A stretch of 52,670 nt of DNA from Pseudomonadota bacterium (lineage in GTDB: Bacteria > Desulfobacterota > Binatia > UBA9968), in the NCBI GenBank assembly GCA_021324155.1, contig JAJPJQ010000039.1:1-52670 (forward strand), written 5' to 3'. The translations under genes were made by a program, and so were the position numbers. A model generated the notes under the pieces. It was not told the DNA's origin, did not search any database, and saw only the letters and a program-made list of their open reading frames with translations. Positions within the stretch are counted from its first letter, which is position 1. Every line of letters begins with the position of its first letter. Below are positions 45,414 to 52,670 of this stretch, in pieces.

Positions 45414-46833
45414 TTATGTCGCGCTGCTTCCGGCCGCCCAGATGCTGGTGGCCGCGATCGTCGTGCTGGTGCTCGACCTCTTCACGCCCGCGGACGAGAA
45501 AGGCGTGCTCGTCTGGACGAGCCTCGCGGGACTCGCGCTCTCAGCCTGGGTCGCTCTTCGTTTCCGCGGCGCGGAAGGCGCCTTCGGGAACACGCTTTTG
45601 CTCGACGGGTTCGCTGTGTTCTTTATCCTGGTGTTCGCCGTTGTCGCGGCGCTGACGATCCTGATGTCGGTCCAATACGTGCGCGAGTCCGGCATCCGCG
45701 AGGGCGAGTTTTACGTGCTGATTCTCCTGAGCGCCGTCGGCATGATCATCATGGCCTCCGCGAACGATCTCATCCTTTTCTTCATCGGCTTGGAGACGAT
45801 GTCGATCGCTGTCTACGTGCTCGCCGGCATGTGGCGCTCGCGCGCCGAGTCGGCCGAGTCGGCGATGAAGTATTTTCTCATCGGCGCGTTTGCCACCGGA
45901 TTTTTTCTGTACGGCATCGCGCTCATCTACGGCGCGACCGGCTCGACGCACCTGGACCGCATCGCCGAAGCGCTCGGCGGGCCTCAAGCCGCGCTGCTGC
46001 TCACCGCCGGCGTTTTTCTCGTGCTCGTGGGGCTCGCGTTCAAGGTCGCCGCGGCGCCGTTCCATTTCTGGGTGCCGGACGTCTACGACGGCGCGCCGAC
46101 GCCGGTGACCGCTTTCATGGCCGTCGCCGTCAAAGCCGCCGCGTTCGCCGGCTGGGCGCGCATTTTTCTCCACCAATGGGAGCCGCTGCGGGATGAATGG
46201 ACGCCGGCCGTAAAGGCTCTCGCGATTCTGACGATGACGCTCGGCAATGTGCTCGCGGTGACGCAATCGAGCGTCAAGCGGATGCTCGCTTATTCCAGCA
46301 TCGCGCACGCCGGCTATCTCATGATCGCGCTCGTCGCCGGCGGCGAAGTTGGCGCGCAGGCGCTGCTGTTTTATGTCGTCAGCTACGCCGCCATGACGCT
46401 CGGAGCTTTCGCCGTGGTCGCGGCGCTCAAGGCTGACGACCGCGAGGGGGCCGCTTACGCCGACTTCGCCGGTCTCGGATACCGGAAGCCGTTTTTAGCC
46501 ATGGCGATGTCTCTCTTCATGCTCTCGCTTGCCGGGTTCCCGCCGCTCGCTGGCTTCACGGGTAAATTCTATCTCTTCCGCGCGGCCGTCGCCGCAGGGC
46601 ACACCGATCTCGCCGTTATCGGCGTGCTCAACAGCCTCGTGTCAGTCTTTTATTATCTTCGCGTCATCCTGATGATGTACATGCAAGAGGGCGGCGTCGA
46701 AGCCAAGAGCTTCCGCGGCGCGCCTTATCTCTATGCCGCCGTCGGCTTCACCGCCGTCGCGACGGTCTACCTCGGTATTCTGCCGACAGGCGCGCTCTAC
46801 GCGAGCCTCGGCGCGATCGCTTCCCTGCGCTAA
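45403..46833 (+). CDS. nuoN: NADH-quinone oxidoreductase subunit N (cluster 2)
   Basis: 476 residues from a GTG start inside the end of nuoM. Glutamate in FFIGLETMSIAVYVLAGMW, lysine in GLAFKVAAAPFHFWVPDVYDGAPTP, a second lysine in AFMAVAVKAAAFAGW, and VTQSSVKRMLAYSSIAHAGYL. The C-terminal half contains LAGFPPLAGFTGKFYLF. Last gene of cluster 2; it converges on the LysR gene with 43 bases between the stops. Confidence 0.96.
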
Positions 46834-46876
46834 TCTCGCGGTGTTTCGTGGCTGAGAGTCGCGCGGAGACCGGCTT

Positions 46877-47779
46877 TCAGTCGGCTTCCTTGTTAGCTTG
46901 CAAAAAATCTTTGAAGGCCTTTACGAGCGGCGAGGTCTGGCGGGTCTTGTGCGTGACGATATAGATGATGCGTTTTAGATTGAGCTCAGGCACGTTCAGG
47001 ATCTTGACGCGCCCGGTCTCGACGTCGGAGGCGACGTGGCAGTGCGCGATGAAGCCGATGCCGAGGCCGCTCGCGACGGCATTGCGGATCGCGTCGCGCG
47101 CGCCGATCGCGGCGCTGACTTGGATCGCGGGCACGAACGGCACGCCTTTTTGGGCGAAGCGCTGCTCGACCATGTCGCGCGTCTGAATCCCCGAATCCGA
47201 CGCGATCAGCGGCTCTTTCGCGAGCATGCGCAGATTCACCGCGCGTTTTTTCGCCAGCGGATGGAAGGGTGGCGCGATGGCCACGATCTGCTCCTCGATG
47301 TAGAGCTCGGAACGGAGCAGCGGCGAGTGCGGCGGCAGGCTCACCAGCGCGAGGTCGAGGTCGCGGTCGAGCAGTTCCCTTTCCAGGCTGCTGTTGCTCT
47401 GAATCTTGAGCACGACCTGCACCCCGGGATGCGTTTTTTTGAATTCCTGCACCGCGTGAGGCAGAAAGGAGGCGGCCGGAATCGGCGACCCGCCGACCGC
47501 GAGCCGGCCTTTTCGGAGCCCGTGGATCTCATCGATCTCCTCGGCGGCCCCATCGATGATCGCGAGCGCGTCGCGCGCACGGCGAACGAATACCGCGCCC
47601 TCGGGCGTGAGCGAGATTTTGATGCCGTGCCGCTCGAACAGCTCGTATTTCAACTCGTCGACCAGGCCTTGTATGAGCGAGGAGACGGACGGCTGCGTGA
47701 GACCGAGCGCCTTGGCCGCTTCGGTGAAGCTTTGCACCTCCGCGACCTTTGCGAGAACCCGCAGCTGATGAAGCGTCAT
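46877..47779 (-). CDS. LysR-family transcriptional regulator
   Basis: 300 residues. Residues 1-60 form the winged helix-turn-helix: MTLHQLRVLAKVAEVQSFTEAAKALGLTQPSVSSLIQGL, with the recognition helix around 28-38, then LFERHGIKISLTPEGAVF. From about 90 the two-lobed effector domain follows (GRLAVGGSPIPAASFLPHAVQEF; GLGIGFIAHCHV). A DNA-binding regulator, usually an activator responding to a small molecule. Its targets are not evident: the gene downstream is the convergent nuoN and the one upstream is on the same strand. Confidence 0.95.
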   Translation of the reverse strand: MTLHQLRVLAKVAEVQSFTEAAKALGLTQPSVSSLIQGLVDELKYELFERHGIKISLTPEGAVFVRRARDALAIIDGAAEEIDEIHGLRKGRLAVGGSPIPAASFLPHAVQEFKKTHPGVQVVLKIQSNSSLERELLDRDLDLALVSLPPHSPLLRSELYIEEQIVAIAPPFHPLAKKRAVNLRMLAKEPLIASDSGIQTRDMVEQRFAQKGVPFVPAIQVSAAIGARDAIRNAVASGLGIGFIAHCHVASDVETGRVKILNVPELNLKRIIYIVTHKTRQTSPLVKAFKDFLQANKEAD

Positions 47780-47820
47780 AGAGAAGGGACAAGCCGTTTC
47801 AGAACCGACCTCTTATAGCT

Positions 47821-47899
47821 CCGGCGGTTCAAGACTTCAAGCCGCCGGCAGAGGGGGGTTCTGGACGTCAAACGGCCGGCAACTTTCCAGGTTACCGGC
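47821..47899 (-). terminator. Two hairpins after the phosphodiester glycosidase gene
   Basis: GCCGGCAAC (47875-47883) pairs with GTTACCGGC (47891-47899) including one G-U; this stem covers the stop codon of the minus-strand gene. A second stem, CCGGCGG (47821-47827) with CCGCCGG (47842-47848), follows. Neither has a T-run. They lie in the 112-base gap before the LysR gene. Confidence 0.4.
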
Positions 47900-48740
47900 T
47901 TTTGGGGAAGAAGCCGATGGCGACCGGGACTTCGGCAGTCCCGGAAATGTGCTCCTCGTAGCCCGCCGTTCTGATGGAAAGTTGGGTCGAGCCGCCGCCG
48001 TCGAGATTCATCAGGTCCGGTGTCTCGATGCGCCATTCGGGCGCGCCGAAAAGCTCTTGCAGCTCCGTCCAAGTCAGGCCGCCGAAAAGGTTGTCCGTCA
48101 CGGCGATGACAAGCCGCCGCGCCGCGTCGATTCCTATGAGCGAGCGCCGGAACTGTTTATCCGCGCCACGCGTCACAGCGAGGGGCGAGCCCTTGGCCAG
48201 GAGCAGCGGTCCCGCCTGCAGTCCCTCATCCGCCTGCTCGGGATCGAATTGATCTCGATGCATGATCAACGCGGCACGATCTTTGATCGCGAAGATGCCC
48301 GTGAAAAGCGGACTTTTCGATATCGCGAGATTTCTTTCGGAGCCCGCTTTGAAGAATCCGAGAGCGGCGTGGCGCTCGTCGAAGTAATTGGCATTTATGA
48401 TCGCCAGCGCGCCGCTCTTTTCGGCGAGCGTCTTTACCGTGGCGCTCCGCAAGCGGTACTCGGCGCTGTGCACGACGCGCGGCTCGATCCAACGGCTGTC
48501 GAAGCGGAGGACCTTCAGCTGGATCGACTGATACGGATCGATCCGCTCGAGGCTAATCCGCCGGTATTCGGCGCCTTGAAAAACGGTCTTCCAGCCACCC
48601 GCGTCCGTGACGGTGAGTCCCGGGCTCGCTTTCAGTCTCAGCGGCCGCTGTGCCGCCTGCGGCCATACGCGGCAGGTGAGCGCGAAGAGCAAAAGCACAG
48701 CCAGCGGTGCGACTCTTCGTTTTGCCATGTTCGACGCCAT
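47892..48740 (-). CDS. Phosphodiester glycosidase family protein (NAGPA domain), exported
   Basis: 282 residues. N-terminal signal or anchor (VAPLAVLLLFALTCRVWP, 10-27). The NAGPA-type domain is recognised by AIINANYFD (about 113-121), LQAGPLLL, RSLIGIDAARRLVIAVTD and the hallmark DLMNLDGGGSTQLSI near residues 241-255. Relatives remove phosphodiester-linked N-acetylglucosamine or sit in exopolysaccharide and sporulation clusters. The substrate is unknown. A second ATG lies four codons inside, so the start is uncertain by that much. Confidence 0.9.
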   Translation of the reverse strand: MASNMAKRRVAPLAVLLLFALTCRVWPQAAQRPLRLKASPGLTVTDAGGWKTVFQGAEYRRISLERIDPYQSIQLKVLRFDSRWIEPRVVHSAEYRLRSATVKTLAEKSGALAIINANYFDERHAALGFFKAGSERNLAISKSPLFTGIFAIKDRAALIMHRDQFDPEQADEGLQAGPLLLAKGSPLAVTRGADKQFRRSLIGIDAARRLVIAVTDNLFGGLTWTELQELFGAPEWRIETPDLMNLDGGGSTQLSIRTAGYEEHISGTAEVPVAIGFFPKSR

Positions 48741-48857
48741 AGGCGGCGACTTTCGATGATAACAAAACGCTTACACGAAAAAAACCGCGCGCGGGCTCGT
48801 TGCAAACGGACCGTCTCTCGTGTACGCGTAGTCTAAATGACGATAAGGGGGGTGAGG

Positions 48858-49061
48858 ATGAAATATGCGATGATCGGCTTCGCGATGGTCGTGGTTACTG
48901 CGGCGGCCGGCTGCGGCAAAGACGACAAGAGCTCGGCTGAGCGCGATGCCGAGGTCAAAAAAGTACTCCAGCAGGGCGCCGACATGGAAAAGAAAATGTA
49001 CGAAGGGATGCAGAAGGGCGTCGAGAATATCGAGAAAAAAGTGCAGGATGCAAAGAAGTAA
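48858..49061 (+). CDS. Small lipoprotein with a helical tail
   Basis: 67 residues from ATG 48858, preceded by GGGGGGTGAGG. Signal peptide MKYAMIGFAMVVVTAAAGC with Cys19 as the lipidation site (lipobox AAGC). The mature part is hydrophilic and charged (ERDAEVKKVLQQGADMEKKM, GVENIEKKVQDAKK), probably one long helix or coiled coil, reminiscent of small Lpp-like or osmotically induced lipoproteins. I do not recognise a family. The 166 bases after it contain a T-rich stretch but no convincing promoter or terminator. Confidence 0.72.
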   Translation: MKYAMIGFAMVVVTAAAGCGKDDKSSAERDAEVKKVLQQGADMEKKMYEGMQKGVENIEKKVQDAKK

Positions 49062-49227
49062 TCGACAGCCTGCGAATTAATTTCCTTCCGGTTTTTTCCT
49101 CCTTGAGAAAATCGCCGAGCGTGCCAAAATTGACGTAGCTTTGGATTTTTTGGCCCCTGCCAGGCTCAGAAAATTCATAGAGCTGTAACTTCTAACATGC
49201 TCAACGAATTCGCAATCGAGGTTTTTC

Positions 49228-50274
49228 GTGAAAATCGCGCAAGTCGCCCCACTATACGAGCGTGTGCCGCCGAAATTTTATGGAGGAACCGAACGGATCG
49301 TTTCCTATCTGACCGAGGAGCTCGTCCGACAGGGTCATGACGTGACGCTGTTTGCGAGCGGCGATTCCCTGACGTCCGCCCGCCTCGCCTCGGTTTGCGA
49401 CGAGGCGCTCCGTCTCAATCAGGACATCAAAGACGATATCCTCTACCATATCCTATTGGTTGAAGAGGTCGCGAGGCACGCCGCCGAGTTCGATTTCATC
49501 CATTTCCATCTCAATTATCTCCATTTTCCGATTGCGCGGCGGCTACCCACGCCGCACATCACGACGCTCCACGGCCGTCTGGATCTGCCGGAATATGTTT
49601 CGCTCTATCGCGAATTCCCGGATGCTCCGGTCGTGTCGATCTCCGACAGCCAGCGCGAACCGCTGCCGTGGCTCAATTGGCAGGCCACCGTCCATCACGG
49701 ACTTCCCGAAAATCTCTTCCAATGGCGCGCGGAGTCCCCCGGCAAATATCTCGCGTTCATCGGCAGGTTCTCTCCCGAGAAGCGGGTCGACCGCGCGATC
49801 GAGATCGCCAAACGCAGCGGGATGCCCCTGAAGATCGCCGCAAAAATCGAGAACGCGGAATTGGAGTACTACAAAACCGCGGTGGAGCCGTTGCTGGACG
49901 GCCCGCTCATCGAATACATCGGCGAGATCGGCGAACAGCAAAAACAGGATTTCTTGGGCGACGCTTATGCGCAAATCTTTCCCATCGACTGGCCCGAGCC
50001 GTTCGGTCTGGTCACGATCGAGGCGATGGCCTGCGGCACGCCGACGATCGCGTTCCGCTGCGGGTCCGTGCCGGAGATCATCGACGACGGAGTCACCGGG
50101 TTCATCGTCGACAGCGTCGAGGAGGCCGTGGAAAGTCTCGAGCGCGTCGCCGCGCTCGATCGGGGAAACTGCAGGCGCACCTTCCAGAAGCGCTTCAGCG
50201 CTTCACGGATGGTCAAAGACTACATGAAAGTTTATGCCCGGATCCAGTCAGAAAGCCCGTCCGTCGCGGCCTAG
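49228..50274 (+). CDS. Glycosyltransferase family 4
   Basis: 348 residues from a GTG start. GT-B fold: KIAQVAPLYERVPPKFYGGTERIVSYLTEELVRQGHDVTLFAS is the acceptor-domain start typical of trehalose- and mannosyl-type GT4 enzymes. YLAFIGRFSPEKRVDRAIEIA begins the donor domain, and EPFGLVTIEAMACGTP (257-272) is the nucleotide-sugar-binding E-x7-E motif. It transfers a sugar from a nucleotide donor, retaining configuration; sugar and acceptor unknown. Its last 41 bases overlap the glucosidase gene, so the two enzymes probably act in one saccharide pathway. Confidence 0.94.
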   Translation: MKIAQVAPLYERVPPKFYGGTERIVSYLTEELVRQGHDVTLFASGDSLTSARLASVCDEALRLNQDIKDDILYHILLVEEVARHAAEFDFIHFHLNYLHFPIARRLPTPHITTLHGRLDLPEYVSLYREFPDAPVVSISDSQREPLPWLNWQATVHHGLPENLFQWRAESPGKYLAFIGRFSPEKRVDRAIEIAKRSGMPLKIAAKIENAELEYYKTAVEPLLDGPLIEYIGEIGEQQKQDFLGDAYAQIFPIDWPEPFGLVTIEAMACGTPTIAFRCGSVPEIIDDGVTGFIVDSVEEAVESLERVAALDRGNCRRTFQKRFSASRMVKDYMKVYARIQSESPSVAA

Positions 50275-52447
50275 GGAACGCCCCGACGACATCATCAAGG
50301 TCGAAGACCAGTACTACATTCTCGCGACCGCCGCTGCCGCCGAGGATCGCGTGCGCGTCCTCAAACACGGCGACACGTTTGCGGTCTTCGACCGCTACGG
50401 CGACAGCCGCCCCGTCGGACTCGGGGAAGAAGGCATTTACCACGAGGGCACGAGGTTTCTTTCCCGGCTCGAGCTGCGCCTCGGCAATACGCGGCCGCTG
50501 CTCCTGAGCTCCACGGTGCGGGACGACAACACGCTCCTCGCGGTCGATCTCACGAACCCCGATATCAGGGTCGGCGATCAAGTGACAGTGCCGCGCGGCA
50601 CACTGCACTTTTTCCGTTCGAAATTCCTCTGGCAGGCGGTGTGTTACGAGCGGCTCATTATTATGAACCACGGGCTCACCCCGGTGCATGTGAGGCTGTC
50701 GCTCAGCTTTGCCGCGGATTTCGACGACATTTTCGAGGTCCGCGGTATCAAGCGCGCAAAAAACGGGCGCTACCTGCCGGATCACGTACGCAAGGACAGC
50801 GTCATGCTGGCCTATGAAGGCCTCGACGGCGTGATCCGCCGGACGACCCTGGAATGTGAACCGGCGCCGCGCGAGATCTCGCGCTCCTACATAAGCTACG
50901 ATCTCTCGATCGATCCCAAACAAGCGTGCAGGCTCTATTTCACGGTAAGGTGTCAATCGGGAAACGAGCGGCCCGCCGTCGATGCTTACGATTCCGCCCT
51001 TCGCGACGCGGAGGCGTCTTTTCATCGCCGCGCCACTCTCGATGCCTCCATATCCACCTCCAACGACCAGTTCAACGACTGGATCAACCGGTCCGTCGCC
51101 GACCTGCGCATGATGGTGACCGAAACGCCGAAGGGGCCGTACCCGTATGCCGGCGTCCCATGGTTCAGCACGGTTTTCGGCCGCGACGGGATCATCACGG
51201 CGATGGAGTTTCTCTGGGTGGACCCAGAGATCGCGAGAGGCGTCCTCGCCTTTCTAGCCGCATGGCAGGCGACCGAACTTATCCCTGAGCGCGACGCCGA
51301 GCCGGGGAAAATACTACACGAGATGCGCCGCGGCGAGATGGCGGCGCTTAACGAAGTTCCGTTCGGCCTTTATTTCGGCAGCGTGGACGCGACACCGCTT
51401 TTCATCATGCTCGCGGGCGCCTACTACGAGCGCACCGGTGACCGGGCCTTCATCGAGTCGATCTGGCCTAACATCGAGCGCGCGCTTCACTGGATCGACG
51501 AATACGGCGATATGGACCGCGATGGTTTCGTCGAATACCTGATGCATTCGAGCAACGGCCTCATTCACCAGGGCTGGAAGGATTCGAAGGATTCGATCTT
51601 CCACGAGGACGGCACGCTGGTCGAGGGACCGCTGGCGCTCTGCGAGGTCCAAGGTTACGTTTACGCGGCGAAGCTGTGCGCGGCGCATCTGGCCGATTTG
51701 CTGGAGAAAACCAAATTAGCCGCCGACCTGTGGCGGGAAGCGGACTCGCTCCAAGAGCGCTTCGAAGAAGCGTTTTGGTCTCCGATACTATCGACCTACG
51801 TCCTCGCGCTCGACGGCGCGAAGCAGCCTTGCCGCGTGCGTTCGTCGAACGCCGGACATTGCCTTTTTACCGGCATCGCGACGCCCAGCCACGCGCAGCT
51901 CGCGGCGCAGACGCTGCTCGCGGAAGACTTGTTTTCCGGATGGGGAATCCGGACGCTTTCAGCCTTGGAGGCGCGCTATAATCCGATGTCCTACCACAAC
52001 GGCTCGGTCTGGCCGCACGACAACGCAATGATAGCGTATGGTCTTGCGCAGTACGGCTATAAAGACGCCGCCATGAAAATCCTATCCGGCCTTTTCAACG
52101 CGAGCGCGTTTCTCGAGCTCCGGCGCATGCCGGAGCTTTTCTGCGGCTTCGGACGCCGCCCCGGAGAAGGGCCCACACTTTATCCGGTCGCCTGCTCCCC
52201 GCAATCCTGGGCGGCGGCATCGGTCTTCATGCTGCTCCAGGCGTGTCTCGGCCTTTCTATCAAGGCGCCCGTCAAACAGGTGCACGTCTCGCATCCCGTG
52301 CTTCCCGATTTTCTCCGCACGGTCGAGGTGAAGAACCTGAAGGTCGGAGACAGCTCGGTCGATCTCGTCTTTCAACGACGCGAAGGCGACGTCGGCATCA
52401 ATATCTTGCGAAAATCGGGCGACGTAAAGATCCTGCTGATTAAATAA
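50234..52447 (+). CDS. Glycogen-debranching-like amylo-alpha-1,6-glucosidase (six-hairpin glycosidase)
   Basis: 737 residues. The N-terminal beta domain (about 20-250: YYILATAAAAEDRVRVLKHGDTFAVFDRYGD... EGIYHEGTRFLSRLEL) is the bacterial debranching-enzyme N-terminal type. The C-terminal (alpha/alpha)6 catalytic barrel has VPWFSTVFGRDGIITAMEFLW (about 311-331), GLIHQGWKDSKDSI (near 445-455) and MSYHNGSVWPHDNAMIAYGL (near 583-602), all hallmarks of the family. Related enzymes hydrolyse alpha-1,6 or other glucosidic bonds of storage or compatible-solute saccharides. No signal peptide. No internal start fits better, so the 41-base overlap with the preceding gene appears real and implies coupled translation. 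Confidence 0.93.
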   Translation: MPGSSQKARPSRPRERPDDIIKVEDQYYILATAAAAEDRVRVLKHGDTFAVFDRYGDSRPVGLGEEGIYHEGTRFLSRLELRLGNTRPLLLSSTVRDDNTLLAVDLTNPDIRVGDQVTVPRGTLHFFRSKFLWQAVCYERLIIMNHGLTPVHVRLSLSFAADFDDIFEVRGIKRAKNGRYLPDHVRKDSVMLAYEGLDGVIRRTTLECEPAPREISRSYISYDLSIDPKQACRLYFTVRCQSGNERPAVDAYDSALRDAEASFHRRATLDASISTSNDQFNDWINRSVADLRMMVTETPKGPYPYAGVPWFSTVFGRDGIITAMEFLWVDPEIARGVLAFLAAWQATELIPERDAEPGKILHEMRRGEMAALNEVPFGLYFGSVDATPLFIMLAGAYYERTGDRAFIESIWPNIERALHWIDEYGDMDRDGFVEYLMHSSNGLIHQGWKDSKDSIFHEDGTLVEGPLALCEVQGYVYAAKLCAAHLADLLEKTKLAADLWREADSLQERFEEAFWSPILSTYVLALDGAKQPCRVRSSNAGHCLFTGIATPSHAQLAAQTLLAEDLFSGWGIRTLSALEARYNPMSYHNGSVWPHDNAMIAYGLAQYGYKDAAMKILSGLFNASAFLELRRMPELFCGFGRRPGEGPTLYPVACSPQSWAAASVFMLLQACLGLSIKAPVKQVHVSHPVLPDFLRTVEVKNLKVGDSSVDLVFQRREGDVGINILRKSGDVKILLIK

Positions 52448-52462
52448 CCTCGCGCCGAGCGA

Positions 52463-52670
52463 TTATTTTTTTTCCGGCGTAAGCTCGAATACGACGCGAT
52501 CCAATAGCGGCGGCGAGTCGCGGAGCGAGAGCACGCGGCGGCGCAGGTCTTCGTTGTTCAGAAGCCGCGCGCGGCAGGCGAATGACTCGCCGCCGGCTCT
52601 CACCTGAACCTCGGAATTGTGCAGCATATTGCGGCACCAGTGCTTGCCTTCGACGCCGCTCGAAGAGACG
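52463..52670 (-). CDS. C-terminal fragment of a probable split-barrel (DDN/PNPOx-like) oxidoreductase
   Basis: Partial gene running off the right edge. On the minus strand the frame ending at the TAA (52465-52463) stays open to base 52670. It reads KHWCRNMLHNSEVQVRAGGE, then SFACRARLLNNEDLRRRV, then LLDRVVFELTPEKK. W-x-R-N-M-x-x-N-x-x-V-x-V-x-x-G with a following xARARxL is characteristic of the F420- or FMN-binding split beta-barrel family (deazaflavin-dependent nitroreductases and relatives). No start codon is in the window, and only about 68 residues are seen, so the subfamily is not certain. It converges on the glucosidase gene with 15 bases between stops. Confidence 0.6.
   Translation of the reverse strand, partial: VSSSGVEGKHWCRNMLHNSEVQVRAGGESFACRARLLNNEDLRRRVLSLRDSPPLLDRVVFELTPEKK

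Noticed and set aside
49130-49158. Promoter before the GT4 gene (TTGACG at 49130)
   Set aside because: No acceptable -10 at 15-19 bases downstream; the region there is GC-rich.

Overview
The window is GC-rich by eye, densely coded and looks like chromosomal DNA of a Gram-negative, respiring bacterium: lipoproteins, an MlaC-type periplasmic protein, a c-type cytochrome, a superoxide dismutase and two complex I gene clusters. Orphan NMT1/SsuA-like substrate-binding proteins, cysteine hydrolases and alpha/beta hydrolases, plus short A/T-rich palindromic spacers, fit an uncultivated deltaproteobacterial-type lineage (for example Candidatus Binatota or relatives). That placement is inference, not shown by a marker gene here. 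I see no insertion sequence, phage gene, CRISPR array or rRNA.

Layout. 1-2450: tRNA-Leu(CAA), a BON-domain lipoprotein, a small alpha/beta protein, a superoxide dismutase and a protoglobin. 2456-5561 (minus): radA, a substrate-binding protein without signal peptide, and an isochorismatase-like cysteine hydrolase. 5669-8970 (plus): bioF-bioA-bioD. 8957-13663 (minus): an MFS exporter, larC, an alpha/beta hydrolase and a secreted substrate-binding protein. 13816-24239 (plus): complex I cluster 1, nuoABCDHIJKLMN. 24420-28563: an MlaC-like protein, a secreted hydrolase, the E1 alpha/beta pair of a 2-oxoacid dehydrogenase, and a glutathione S-transferase (minus). 28711-34301: cytochrome c, groES-groEL, three hsp20 genes (the third with an in-frame TAG), a frameshifted HtrA-type protease and a cupin (minus). 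34491-46833 (plus): complex I cluster 2, nuoACDEFGHJKLMN. 46877-52670: a LysR regulator, a phosphodiester glycosidase, a small lipoprotein, a GT4 glycosyltransferase overlapping a glycogen-debranching-like glucosidase, and the 3' end of a probable split-barrel oxidoreductase.

The most striking feature is that the two complex I clusters have complementary gaps. Cluster 1 has no nuoE, nuoF or nuoG (the NADH-oxidising module). Cluster 2 has E, F and G but lacks nuoB and nuoI, which carry clusters N2 and N6a/N6b and without which electrons cannot reach quinone. The junctions where genes are missing are only 1-6 bases wide, so both gene sets look settled rather than recently broken. A terminator-like hairpin sits inside cluster 1 exactly between nuoI and nuoJ. 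Together these suggest that the two complexes share subunits.

A second signal is a common promoter motif, CTTGAC-N11-CGYRATTA, in front of groES and the first two hsp20 genes. It probably defines a local heat-shock regulon. The same neighbourhood carries two lesions within one kilobase (hsp20 amber and htrA frameshift).
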